In this document: positions 12,404-23,689 of the stretch, piece after piece
Numbering within the stretch: the stretch's first letter is position 1
Layout of the letters: each line of letters begins with the position of its first letter
Assembly (NCBI GenBank): GCA_947095535.1
Contig: OX352773.1
Coordinates: 169,892,438-169,956,437, forward strand
DNA: 64,000 bases
Origin: Poecilobothrus nobilitatus
Taxonomy: Eukaryota; Arthropoda; Insecta; Diptera; Dolichopodidae
Direction of reading: 5' to 3'
The notes under the pieces: generated by a model
Databases searched by the model: none
Seen by the model: the letters and a program-made list of their open reading frames with translations, nothing else
Told to the model about the DNA's origin: nothing
Made by a program: the position numbers and the translations under genes

Positions 12404-14752
12404 TTAACACTTTGCATGCCACGTCATTCAAATATTCAAATATGAATAACGGTATTATTTTACTTTAGATTCGTATTCTAAGAGTACTTTAGTTTTCTAA
12501 AAAACTATTTGCCAAATTGTGACTGGTGTAAAAAATATCGACATACAACGTTCTTCCTTCATTTAGAAGATAATTTGCATTATTACTGAAATGTATCGTG
12601 CAAAGTACAATTTTAAATCGATTTTTTGACACTCTGCTTGTAGATACCTTTGAGCCCAGTTTACCAATCGAGCCCAGTTTTACAAAACCCATCTACAACA
12701 TCAAATCAAAAAGTTTCAGTTTCATGATCGAAATTGGTTGGAATTCATTTAGTAGACCATACCATTCATACTTCTTTTGTGGTTATTTTAGTATAGGTTG
12801 ATCAACATACGAGTATATATTTGCTTCAGTTACAATAAGATTTATAACATCGTCATCTATTATCAATCGGAATATTCAAATATCAATGATTTTTAAAAAA
12901 ACGAATAATAATATGTATATACTAAAATTTGTCAAAAATCATGTGGAAGTACCTACTACATAACAAACTTTAAAAAAAAAAAAAGAAAATCTATAATATA
13001 ATACACAAGATGTTGGCGAGACCTTGCCAACATGTAAAAAAATATATTTTATATCTATAATAAAACACTCACACTGAATGTAAACTAAACTGGCAATGAT
13101 GATATTTCTGTATAGTTATTTAATAAATTAAAATTTTATTACCAGAGACACAAATCTTTGACTCAAAGTAATATCAAGAGACACAAACAGTTCATTAAAA
13201 ATATAAATAAATTTAGTAAATATTATTACCGGAGACCAAATTTTCCACTAGAAGTATTACCAGAGACACACACCGTCCATTAAAAGTGAGTACAGTCAAA
13301 AAAGGAGAAGTACATACTTAAAAAACATATTTTCAATAAAAATAAATTCAGCAAATTTTTAATTTTTAAATTTGACCGCCACGTCCATTATGAACTGGTC
13401 GCAGCGGTAAATTAAAAATAAATTATTAATCTTCTGTTGGCGTTCTATCTATTGTTTTGAAAAAAATAAAAATTGGTACTCTTAATAAAATTAAAACGTC
13501 TGAAAGTGAAAAAGTGAGAGTGAACAAAGTTTATAGTAAACCTCATATTTATAAGAAAAAAATAATAGGCCGATTTTATTCTTGATTTTGTTTTCATTAG
13601 TATAAAAGCTGGTAAAAGCTTCGTAACATACTTTAAAATAGTTTTGTTTATTTAGGTTGAAATTTGGATTTTTAAGCTAAATTTTCTGGTATAACATAAA
13701 ATATTCGGAATTTTTTTATTAATATAAAATTCGGCAGACTTAAATAATTATATTTCATAACAGAAGTCAGAAAATTACTAAATATTATAGAAACGGATAT
13801 TTTTCTTAAAAAAAAAAAAAAACATAGAAAATATCATTTTAGAAGCCTTCTCTCACAAAAGATTCATAATTTTGTACTAATTTATTATTAGACCATTAAA
13901 TTAAAAAGCTGTTGAAAACGACCGTCACAAAAAAAAGGCCCCGAAAATTTATGAAATTACATTATCATAGACATGAATCTTTTATTAAATACCAAAGACC
14001 TCTTCTAAAGTACATTTAAATAAAATAAATTCAGCAAATTTTTTTCAAGCAAAAAAAAATAAACGCAAAAGACTTGAAAGTAGTTTTGGTAATTAAAGTA
14101 ATTCGCGGCGAAAACAACTGTTTTTCATCGACATAAAAATTTTTTTTTAAAACTAAAGAAAAATAGAGAGTCTGGTAAAATTTTAACAAATATTAAAATT
14201 ATTTCGATTATTGGTATTGTTTTAAATGTAACAAAAAAAAAAAATGTCGTAGCGGTTGGTGTTGGTTGGTTTTTCGCCGGTTTTTATTGTGCACTTTTAT
14301 ACATGTGTTTCAAACAATTTTTGAGATATCGGCACGAACTTTTACCCTTTTTTTTTGAATGTGTTTTTAGCTTGGACAATTTTTTCTCAATGATTAAAAA
14401 ACTGTCAAAAATTACCGCCACGAAAAAACGGCGAGAAAAAATTAATAAACTGTACCTAACATTTTTAATTTTATGTGTTTAGATTTGTTTTATGTTTTTT
14501 TTCTATTACAAGTAAGTAAGTGATTTCAACATTTTTTTAATGATGCTGATGTAAAAATGAAATTTTTAGGTAGTTTATTAAGGGAGTCAGTATGCTACCG
14601 TAAATGTTTTTGATGTTCTATAGTAAATGTTCCGTAAATGTTCTATAGAAATTGTGCAATTGCACAGGGGATTTTCTAGTCAATATATAAAATTTTAGGC
14701 GTTGGCCTCCATAGAAATTTTTGTAAAAATAACTTGGCACGCAATGTGTTAA
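12404..14752 (-). mobile_element. piggyBac-like element, internally deleted, interrupted by a Helitron
   Basis: Both ends read TTAACAC-TTGC-TGCCA inwards: TTAACACTTTGCATGCC at 12404 and TTAACACATTGCGTGCC on the minus strand ending at 14752. The TTAA at each end is the target site specific to piggyBac elements. At 12489-12692 the minus strand still codes for two transposase pieces, SKNRFKIVLCTIHFSNN (equivalent to the family's MSRNRF-LHF block) joined directly to RTLYVDIFYTSHNLA (equivalent to the VDNFYTS-LA block), so the middle of the transposase is deleted. The Helitron at 12990-14679 sits inside; without it the element is about 660 bases. Non-autonomous and dead. Confidence 0.75.
12990..14679 (+). 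mobile_element. Non-autonomous Helitron, copy 1
   Basis: Begins TCTATAATATAATACAC and ends CTAG, preceded nine bases upstream by the palindrome TGTGCAATTGCACA; the base before is A and the base after is T. These are the three marks of a Helitron: 5' TC, 3' hairpin plus CTRR, and insertion between A and T without target duplication. A second hairpin, ATGTTGGC/GCCAACAT, lies 20 bases from the 5' end. No Rep/helicase coding sequence is present in its 1690 bases, so it depends on an autonomous partner. It is nested in a piggyBac-like element. A near-identical copy is at 57202-58838. Confidence 0.85.
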
Positions 14753-15261
14753 ATCAAAATGAACATATACATATCAACATACATATAAGGCACATAAATA
14801 ATTAACTAATAAAATACTTATAGCTTTAATTATCTTCTAATGTTTTAAGAAGTGTACAAAAGTGTTCAAATCTTCATTTTTGTATAGTAGTCATCTCAAT
14901 AACAGGTTAAATTTTTAAATGTTTTTTTGAACGCCGGTTCTTTGCATAATGCTTACAGATAGATAGATCTGAATTTTAAACAAAAAAATTGTTTTTTTGT
15001 AATCTGGTGTGTCCATTTTTTAAACAAACGAATTGTTAAAAATTAAATTCTTCAAAGTTCGAAAAGTTTAATCATTTTGTTTTTCTGTTACTTTTATTGT
15101 TTCCCTGAAAATATACGAACTATTTCAGTTAATTTTTATACAGATTTTCGTATAACGGTTTCGATTTCAGTAGGTATATTAAAGTTCCGACTTCAGTTGC
15201 TAATTTGTAGAATATTGAATCTATAGCATGTTCTTATCTTACTGTGTTACCGTTCATGCAT

Positions 15262-15700
15262 AAAAAATATCCTAATGTCTGATAGCGAAACCTGGTTAAC
15301 TTCGAGTACTACAAACAGCAGGCAACAATCATTCATAAATAAATGCCTTAGAATTATATGCAGGATATTCTGGCCTAGAACAATCACGAATAGAGATTTA
15401 TAGAACTTAACAGGAGAGCAATCAATAGAGCGCCAAATAAGAAAAAGAAAATGGAGATGGATAGAGCACACGCTGCCAAAACATCTAGAAAACATAGTTA
15501 TATTGGCTCTTAAAATGGAATTCGCAAGGCTATAGAAGATATGGTCGGCCAAACAACACATGACGAAGAACAATAATAATAATAAACTCAATAGGTATAA
15601 CCTTGAAGAGTGCAAAAATAACAGCACTTAATAGAGTTCGATGGAAATGTCTAGTGAAGAGCACATGCTCCCAAAAGGAATAAGAGGGAAAAAAATCGTA
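15262..15700 (+). pseudogene. Non-LTR retrotransposon relic, C-terminal end of the reverse transcriptase protein
   Basis: Translation with stops and shifts gives SDSETWLTSS, QSFINKCLRIICRIFWPRT, NLTGEQSIERQIRKRKWRWI and LNRVRWKCLV in order. This is the conserved region after the reverse transcriptase domain in a widespread class of insect LINE proteins (LYGCETW ... FINRCLRRIL ... RKRKWRWIGH). There are several in-frame stops, so it is inactive. The rest of the element is not visible. From 15700 to 16656 only AT-rich sequence and a short run of GATGCTATGA-type repeats (15770-15825) are seen. Confidence 0.75.
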
Positions 15701-16656
15701 CTGTGTTTAATTAAAATTTTTAATTGCTTGATAACACTTAAGAATTATTATAAATTTAAAAAATTTTAACTGATGCTGATGTTATGCTACGCTATGATGC
15801 TATGATGACTGATGCTATGAGAACTTCTTGGTCAATTTTACTTTTAATTCAAGTCAATTAAAAATTTAAAAAATTAATTGTAAATTACTAAATAGTAAAA
15901 TATATACATATAACAGTTTTTTACGTATAACAAAAAGTACCTATATATTTTATATTTATAAATATTTGTATGCATATTTACAATATAACAATATATTTGT
16001 ATGTATATTTACAATATAACTATATATATATATATACATACTTTTTCATAATATACTTATATACTATATAAGAACAAATATAATGCACTTATTTTCTAGA
16101 TGCACATTTTGTGTACATTTTCCAAAAATTTATTAACATCGATTCACTGAACTGAAAATATTAATTGTTAAAGGAATTTTTAACTGTTCACTGGATTTTA
16201 ATTTTATTTTACTGTTTTTTTGTTTTCGTTTTCGTATTTTCCATAATTCTAGCAGAAATCTATTTAACTTCATTTTTTTGATATTTCATGAGAAATATAT
16301 AATATTAATGCATCAGTTGGAAAAACAAGGTTTACAATCATTATTTTCTTTTTATTTTGCAATAAATTAAAAGACAAAAATAGCAATTTATTTCGGAGTA
16401 AATTTCGGACAATATACAAAATTCACAGATAAAGCCATAGAATAAACAAAAAAAAAAAAATGCATAAATATTTTAAAAATTTAATTAAATGGACAGTCAT
16501 CAGAAATTTTTAAAGTTTTCAAAGTATTTAATTACAAATATGAAAACATTTAATTTTTTTTTAAATTAAAATTACAAATTAATAATATTTTATTTATTAA
16601 ATTATTAATAAAAAAAAAAAAAACAAAATTATACTTAATAAAATAAGACCATACAG

Positions 16657-16905
16657 GATCCAGCCATTGGTGCAACCATTGGACGCACCGCTTCTCATTC
16701 ATAAGGGAATGAGAGTTCTTCGGTTCGATTCCCGGGGCTGGGTACAATAATTATAATATATAAAAAAAAATATTCATATATCGCAATATTGTAATTGTAT
16801 GTATAAATATCATTATATCACGTACACCCCACATTCTTACCACGAAACAGGGGTTATAGCTACCTGGCACATTTATGTACCACGGTACCTGAATATAAAT
16901 AAATA
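16657..16905 (+). mobile_element. tRNA-derived SINE, family S2, short copy
   Basis: A tRNA-like head (16657-16740) has an A-box-like TTGGTGCAACCATTGG and a perfect B box GGTTCGATTCC, with matching acceptor ends (CCAGCC/GGCTGG). The anticodon arm is abnormal: CTCATTC/GAATGAG forms a 7-bp stem, so it is not a working tRNA. A body and an (AAAT)n tail follow. The 15-base target duplication AATAAGACYATACAG flanks it at 16642-16656 and 16906-16920 with one mismatch. It sits 100 bases beyond the stop codon of serpin B and could influence that transcript's 3' end. Confidence 0.85.
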
Positions 16906-17004
16906 AATAAGACTATACAGTTTCATCACTTTTTTTTTTTAAATTTGTTTATATTTAATTAAAATTTTTAAAGATACATACATATTTAACAAGAAATAAA
17001 TTTT

Positions 17005-20000
17005 TTAAATATTTCTTAATTGACCCATAAAATAAATATTTATATCATCTTTGATGGCAAACATAAACGGACGATCAGCAATAAATTCTTTTTCATCTGA
17101 TAAAGGATTAAAAGAAATCATTCTTATTCCAATTCCTAAAAAGAAAAAAAAAATTTTTGTTTAGATTAATTTAATGAGTATAATATTGTATTATAAAATA
17201 TATTATCTAAAATATAAAAATAAAATGTTAATAACCTTTACAAAGTTAACCGTAAATCAATATAACATTGAATGCATAACCATAATAATAACTGTTAACT
17301 ATGAGGACAAATGCTATAAGAACAATTTAAAAATATATTTGATTATATTTCTCTACCCGTTCATTATCATAAATATTATACTTGTATAATGTACAAAAAT
17401 TTGATGAGATCATGCCAACATTTAAGAAAACTATTAGAAAGATATTTTAAAACTTAAATTTTAATGTTACAAAATGTAGCACATTGCATTTTGCATGCAA
17501 ATAAGTTCACTTTAATTTTATTATCAGAGAAAGAAACCCTTTGTTAAAAGAAGGAAATTATAAGACTTTTTTAAGGCTAATTTTCATGGAAAAAATTTCA
17601 TCCGATATGAAATATTTAGAAAGGGTAAACTATGCTTAATACTACCAATCCAGCCAATGGTGCAGTTGTTAAGACACCGGCCTTTCATACGAAAGGTCAC
17701 GGGTTCAAACCCCGGTGGATCATATAGATTAATAAAAAATAATATAGATTTTTCTTATAATACATAATTAGTAGAATATAATTAAATTAAAAATAAGTAT
17801 ATATGTCATATAAATTATAATAAAATATCATATTAATTATAATAGCTACATAATAAAATAATAATAAACCATAATTCTTGTATAAGATAATAGATGGCGT
17901 AGAAATAATAGAAACGTCTTAGTCTTGTACAATAGCTATAGCCGAATAATCAAGGGCTTAGGGAATTAATGATTCTCGAAACTGAAACTAAGACAAATAT
18001 GAATAATAAATGACTTAATGCATGCCCTATACTCCTCATTGGAGTGGCAAGGAAGAAAAAAAAAATAGTACCAATAGGAAAGAGGGAGAAAAAAATGAAA
18101 TTCAAATGTCATGTATCATGTATAAGAATGTTATTAGTGTGCCAATTTTTTTTGTGTAGCATACACATTTTTTACGTATGGGTTAAAAATATCGGAGATA
18201 ATTATAGAAAATTTAGCTTCAGTGAGCTAAATTTCATCCGATATTATGGCATATCTCCGATATTTTCTGAACGGTTGTACAATTTTATTGTTAATATAAA
18301 TATCGGACGAATTTTTGTGTATTGTTTTTTTTCTCTGTCACACAATTAGTGTTTTTGTATCTTCTGCCTATCTTCTAACAAATATCGCCAATATTTTTCT
18401 TAATAAAAATTAGCCTTAAAAGACACATTTTCAACACAAATAATTTTTAATTGGTTACCGTCATATTACCGACATGTAAAGCGTTAAAATAAAAAATATC
18501 TAACTAAACTTTAAACTTAACTAAAAAATTATCAAATCTTTTGTTGTTATATTTCAAATAATTCTTTATTTTGAAAAAGAGATAACAATATAAAAAGGAC
18601 TAACAGTGAAGGGATAGAAAGCCTAATTATTTATAAAAAATAATAGGCGGATTTTTTAAAAATTTTTTTAATTTCATTAAAAGATTGACTTCAAGAAACA
18701 GTATATATTATGTTGACGCAGGTATACCAGAGTTGAGACAGTCGATTTTACTGCACCCTTCCTCATTTTTATTATTATTAATATATGTATTTATTTTCCT
18801 GCACTTATAAAATAACTAAAAAATATTTTCATACTTTTCCGCTAGGATATGATCCGCCGAAAAGAATTAGAAACAAACAATTTTAGTATAATCTTCAATT
18901 ATTAAGTTTTATCGTTATAAATTAAATGGGTTGGTATTGAAATCCTGGAATGGCATTCCCGGTAATCAAAATCCCAGAATTTAAAGTAGTTTACTTTAAA
19001 GGATTTTAACATCCGGGACTATGATTTCGGGGACAGTTTTTCAATCCGGGATTATGTTACTTCGGGATTTTGATACTAATCCAAATTAAATTAATAAAAA
19101 ATAATTATTTAGAGAGTTAATTTTATACTTCTTTAATGATAAATGCAATAATAAATAAAATCATAAATAAAACCAAATATCATGATACTGTTAAAAATTA
19201 AAATAATTAAATGGAACAGATAATATAAACAATAGAATTTAACAGGTCAAAGACCAACAAATTATTTCATCCTCTTTAAATAAAATTTTAATAAAACTTA
19301 ACCTTTATCTTACACCAAATTATAAATACATAATGTAAGTTCATTTTACACCATTAAAGAAAAAAATCTTTTCAGTTTAAAGAACGAAAATAAAAATGTC
19401 GTTCAAAAAGTAAAAAAAAAATTATCTATCTTTTAATTTATTATCTTAATTTTCTGTTTCCAAAAAAAAAAAAACAAAAAAAAAAAAGAAAATTTAAAAC
19501 TTACCAGATGCTGCTGCAGCCTCCGTACCAAATTCATTAATATCAATAAATGCTTGACTAATAACTTTTGAAATACTAACAGATTCATTAGTTTCAAAGA
19601 AATTAAATTCAGCTAAATTTGAAAACATCGTTTTCATTCCCATCTACAAATAAATAAAAAAAAAAAACAAATATACATATATATAAAATTTTCTTTATAA
19701 TTAACTATATACATATATGTATATCGTATATCGTATATTAAAAAAAAAAAAAAATTTTTTTTTTAGATTCACCGGATATTATACAGATTAAATTACTTAC
19801 AGATTTTAAAATTCCATCTAATTCTAATTTTGTTTCAATTTTAAATTTTGGAATTTTTACATTTGTATCATATATAAACATCCTGTTTGATATTTCATTT
19901 AAATCAATAAATTTTATATTCTTTAATAAATTATCTAAATTATTATTATGATTTGGTAAGATAATCATTAAACGTATATTTGAATTTTTATATGGTAATT

Positions 20001-20845
20001 CAATAACATTTGCATTTAAATTATCTAAATGTAAAAATTTTATATTATTTTGTAAACTTAAAAAATCCGTTTCCACTGGATCAATTTCATTATTAAAAAA
20101 TAACATATTTTTTTGAATATTTGGTAAAATTTCCCATTCTCCATTAAAATAAATTGTATTTAATAATATCATACCAGAATTTTTATCAAATATACTATTA
20201 TCAATTAAATTTTTTATTTTATTATTAGTTTTTTCTTTAATCCAATTATTAATTTTTTCAATGGAATCATTAATATTAAAAAAATTTATTGTTTCAGTTT
20301 CAGTTTCAAATGAATTTTTTGCAATTTCATTAAAATCAGATTTAATTTCAAATTTTTCATTTGTATAAATTTTATTTGATATTTTTATTAAAGATTTTGA
20401 ATTTTCCATTGATTTTAATAATATATTTTCAAAATGATTAAGTATAATTGTTTTATTTAATGATGATAAATTTAAAGCTTTTGATATTTCATAAGATGTT
20501 TGTCCATTTGAACCAAAATACATTAAACCAAGTAATAAATATATTGATGTTGAACTTATTATTAAATTATTTTCATTTGTATATTCTTTAAGTACATTTG
20601 TAAAAAAATTTGTACTAAATGTATGATTTTTTATTAGATCAAAATTATTAATGATATGACAGGAAAATAATGGTATACCCATCATTATCAGAACAATCAA
20701 ATTACGAACTAAAAAAGAAAAAAAATAAATAAATAAATAAATATAATTAATACATATGTTTAATATTCAATCGGTTTTTTTATTTTTTTATTTTTTTTTT
20801 TTTTTTTTGTTATTATAATTGAAAATCAGATATTTACTTACCCAT
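17005..20845 (-). CDS. Serpin B, secreted serine protease inhibitor (complete, 4 exons)
   Basis: Minus-strand coding exons: 20842-20845 (ATG plus G), 19801-20708, 19505-19643 and 17005-17135, joined by GT-AG introns of 133, 157 and 2369 bases into a 393-codon frame. Residues 1-18 (MVRNLIVLIM...) are a signal peptide. Serpin landmarks: ILLNTIYFNGEW (strand 3A), PKFKIETKLELDGIL, the MGMKTMF start of exon 3, the hinge NEFGTEAAAASG (residues 340-351) and the signature FIADRPFMFAI (368-378). The hinge is of inhibitory type. The bait segment is Ile-Gly-Ile-Arg-Met-Ile-Ser; counting from P7 gives Ile357 as P1, but Arg355 is an equally sensible P1 because this loop is two residues longer than that of serpin A. 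Exon 3 is 139 bases, as in serpin A. The loop intron is ten times longer than in its paralogues and filled with mobile-element debris. Target protease unknown. Confidence 0.92.
17650..18065 (+). mobile_element. tRNA-headed retroposon, family S2, 416 bp copy
   Basis: The head has TGGTGCAGTTGTTAAG (A box) and GGTTCAAACCC (B box), with CCTTTC/GAAAGG closing a long anticodon-arm stem over a four-base loop. A TAA-rich body follows and the element ends in poly-A after CTCCTCATTGGAG. The 10-base target duplication TASTACCAAT is at 17640-17649 and 18066-18075 with one mismatch. It is inserted in the sense opposite to serpin B, within its last intron. Confidence 0.8.
18185..18270. repeat. Inverted repeat around TATCGGAGATA
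   Basis: AAAATATCGGAGATA on the left and TATCTCCGATATTTT on the right form a 15-bp perfect stem, with an inner AAATTTAGCT/AGCTAAATTT pair, so the whole block can fold into a two-tier hairpin. It would be carried in the serpin B pre-mRNA. Probably a foldback element; no target duplication identified. Confidence 0.6.
18928..19082. mobile_element. MULE-like MITE, 155 bp copy with perfect 9 bp target duplication
   Basis: Terminal inverted repeats GGGTTGGTATTGAAATCC and GGATTAGTATCAAAATCC (minus strand). Flanked by AAATTAAAT on both sides (18919-18927 and 19083-19091), a perfect 9-base duplication as made by Mutator-like transposases. The interior is made of repeated ATCCCGGAATT-like palindromes. 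The same ends and 9-base duplication size recur at 31558-32677. It lies in the serpin B loop intron. Confidence 0.8.
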
Positions 20846-20910
20846 CGTATTATATATATGTACATAGATACCTACCACAGATATTATTGGTTTATTTATC
20901 AATGATAATA
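20842..20910 (-). promoter_or_regulatory. Serpin B start codon micro-exon and upstream region
   Basis: The ATG at 20843-20845 is followed by one G and the donor GTAAGT, exactly the arrangement seen in serpin A. Upstream on the minus strand there is a (TA)-rich stretch and, at 20896-20908, the perfect palindrome TTATCAATGATAA containing two inverted GATA-type motifs. GATA sites are common in promoters of fat-body and immune genes of insects, so this could be a control site, but that is inference from a short motif in an AT-rich background. No clear TATA box and initiator pair can be assigned. Confidence 0.35.
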
Positions 20911-21499
20911 TTATGTACAAATATATATATATGTATTATAGGTATTTATAAATTATATATTAAAATTAAAATATTATTTATTTTTAATATACGAAAATAT
21001 ATACAAAAATAATACAAAAAATTGTAAAACAATCCTGTCCTGTATCAATTATATTAAGATACTAAAGGATTTACTCAGTTTATTCAATTTTATATATTAA
21101 AAATTTATTATTACTATTAGAAAATTTAAAATTTATGTTTTGTTTTTCTACCAATATTTATTTTTTTACTTTATTTAAAAAAAAAAAAAACAAAAAAAAA
21201 CAATGTTTCCAAAGTATGGTGATGAGCAAATAATTAAAAATAGAACGAAAGAAATATGATTACAGGTGTCAAGTATAGGAGTCTATTGACGGGATGTTGT
21301 ATATGTATACGTATTCATTAAATTGGATTGTGTCTACAATAGTTGAGAGTTTTTGACATTTTAGTGGCTACAGTTAATATTTTAACAATTCGTACTTATG
21401 TTCATAAATATATTGTTATCGTATACATATGCATATTTTTTTTGTTTTTTTTGTACCTAAACACCTAGGTATATAGAGGGAAATAAGAAAAGCGGGTCA

Positions 21500-21990
21500 A
21501 CTTGTAAAAGAAAAAAGAAGAAGCTTCACAGGATCCCAACCTATTTGAGACATTAGTAAATACAAAATAAAAGAAGAACTAAAAATTGAAAAAGAAAAAT
21601 GTGAGAGCAAATTATGGAGTTGAAAATCCGAACTTAGACAATCTAAGGAGATTATGGGAAACTGTAACAGGAAAAGATATAAAGATCCATATAGTAAAAA
21701 TAAACTGAAAATCCTAACAGGCTAACTTTCGGGACACTTTACAGGTACATGCGCAGATTCTGATAAAAAGAAAAATAATTATCGGGTCACATACAAAAAA
21801 CTGTGAATCTTTACTCCGAGAAACATTTGGGCACCTAGGGATATAGGATATAGGAGTATATTGCTTTGCTAAAGATGAACTGCCACCAATAAACTCTCTA
21901 CATTTCTTTAAATTCTTGAAAACAGTAAGAGCTGACAGAAGTATTGAAAATGGACGCAAAACCCACATCATGTATAGTAATAGGCGGAAC
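21500..21990 (+). pseudogene. Non-LTR retrotransposon relic (jockey/R1-like C-terminal region)
   Basis: Conceptual translation across frames gives KLKILTG-LSGHFTGTC followed by RETFGHLG and LPPINSLHFFKFLKT, in the order of the tail of jockey- or R1-type proteins (LLTGH ... C-C ... EH ... FL). Stops and shifts are frequent, so it is dead. Assignment to a clade is tentative. The regions 20910-21480 and 22000-22830 are AT-rich without recognisable genes. Confidence 0.45.
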
Positions 21991-22834
21991 ACAATATATC
22001 TTCCATATACGATTCTATGATAGCAGTTATACTAATACCTCATAAATAATAATAATCAAATCTAATTTAAATATAATTTTCTTTGGCAATTAAGTTTTTT
22101 GTTTGGCTATCGCTTATTGAAAGCAAAAAAATGTTTAGCCTAAGAAATATATTTTTTTTTTTATATTTTTTTTAGTATTAGTGAAATGTCAAAATCAAGC
22201 AGTTAAAATAAATCTTAGTCGAAAAAGTACAACACTTAAAGAAAACAAAAAAAGGTAGTTTAAGGATAAAAGGTGCGAACGGATACAAAGCATGTACAAC
22301 CAAATCAGAAATGGGGGATTTGATTTTAAAATATTTCCATTTGAATCTACTAAAAAAAAATTAAGTAATTATAACAGAAATAAAGTCTTCTGAAAGGAAT
22401 ATAATTGGTTTTCTCAAATATTGCCATCATTATCAAAAATTTTTGCTGTCAAAAACATAAAATTAGATTGTCTTGGATTTTTTATGTATTCTTTAAATTA
22501 TTTTTCATTTTAAACAGATTTAATTGAGTTTTTTTTTTTAAGTTTTATGTTTTAAATTATATATTTTTTTAAATTTTAATTTTTTTTTTGAATATTTAGA
22601 TTTTTTTCTTCATAGACTTTTAAATTTTATGTTAAATTTATGTAATGAATTATTTAAAACTAAATTTTTGAATAATATTTTTTAAAGTCATTTTTAAATT
22701 TATATTTATTTTATTTTGTTAAAAATTTGTATGTGTTGTAAATTAAAGTAAATACAAGATGTATATATATGTATTTAAGTGGAGAGAGAAGTTGACATTA
22801 TTTTATGTGCAACATCAAAAAGTTTTGTACTGTA

Positions 22835-23265
22835 GGGCTGTCTCTTATTATGAAAACTTTTTTAAATTTTTTTTTTATATTTTAAAATTAGAAATGTTAA
22901 TATTCTAAATAAAAGAAAATTTTCTTTTCTTTATTTTTAACTTTGAACAAACATCTTCTCAAATCAGCAGTAAAAATAAATTTAAAGTTTATACTTTCAA
23001 AATTTAAATTTTTGACTTAAGTCTACTTAATAAGCACTCATAATTTTTGATTTTTTTCTATGAAAAAATTAAAACCCAATAGACTTATTATGGGAGTATA
23101 CACCAACTAAAAAAATAATAATTATGTTTATATACGTAATTTAAATATTTGGCGCCAAAGAACATTATCAACGAGAATCAATTAATGTTACAATGCTTAG
23201 ATTGGCTTAAGATTTTTCTATAATTCTTAACAATTTAAATCAATAAGTGTTTAACTTACATTATG
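22835..23265 (+). repeat. Dispersed duplication D, copy 1
   Basis: Shares a long series of blocks with 30283-30690: CTCTTATTRTGAAAA, TTAATATTCTAAATAAA, CTTCTCAAATCA, TTAAGTCTACTTAATAA and TCAATTAATGT. Non-coding; type unknown. The second copy differs by an inserted inverted repeat. Confidence 0.7.
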
Positions 23266-23689
23266 TATTATTTTTAATGTTAAATAATATTTACCTACTC
23301 TCTCAGTGTATGGAACTTTTACCAACTAAACACCTCCGTTTTCTTTTGAAAAATTGCTAACAGAGAAAAATTGTTATTAGATTATCAAGAATAATATGAA
23401 CGAAGCTGTTAATGTTTACCTTAAATCTTTTGAATGTTGTATATATAAACGTTGTCCATTTTAGACAAGTATATTATTTTAATCTTTTCCAATCGTCGCC
23501 AAAACATCTGATCGTGGATGGATCTAAGTCGAACTTTGGCGAATCTAGAAATTACGTAGTGCAAAATATGTATAGATAATCGTATTTAAATGTAAAAACA
23601 TTAAATCAGTAGTGCTAGGAAATAAAAAGGTAATCTCAAAGCAATTTATCTCATTAAATAGATATTTCAAAGAAAAAAAATGTTGTTCT

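Larger units (their letters stand above)
17384..18760 (+). mobile_element. Ancient Helitron-related relic inside serpin B loop intron
   Basis: Blocks align in order with the Helitron at 12990: TATAATGTACA, ATGAGATCATGCCAACAT (17401-17420), TATTATCAGAGA-AAACCCTTTG (17519-17545), ACACATTTTCAACA (18422-18436) and TTTATAAAAAATAATAGGCGGATTTT (18631-18656). The two recent copies match each other far better than either matches this one. The 3' hairpin and CTAG end were not found. It is interrupted by a SINE (17650-18065) and by other sequence with a hairpin. Confidence 0.5.

Noticed and set aside
13002..13040. The GTTGGCGAGACCTTGCCAAC inverted repeat as a transposon terminal repeat
   Set aside because: It is an internal hairpin near the Helitron 5' end; the true ends are TC and CTAG without terminal inverted repeats.
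16480..16500. Possible extra serpin bait exon (a D-C-P-F word on the minus strand)
   Set aside because: In-frame stops directly upstream and no signature context or acceptor.
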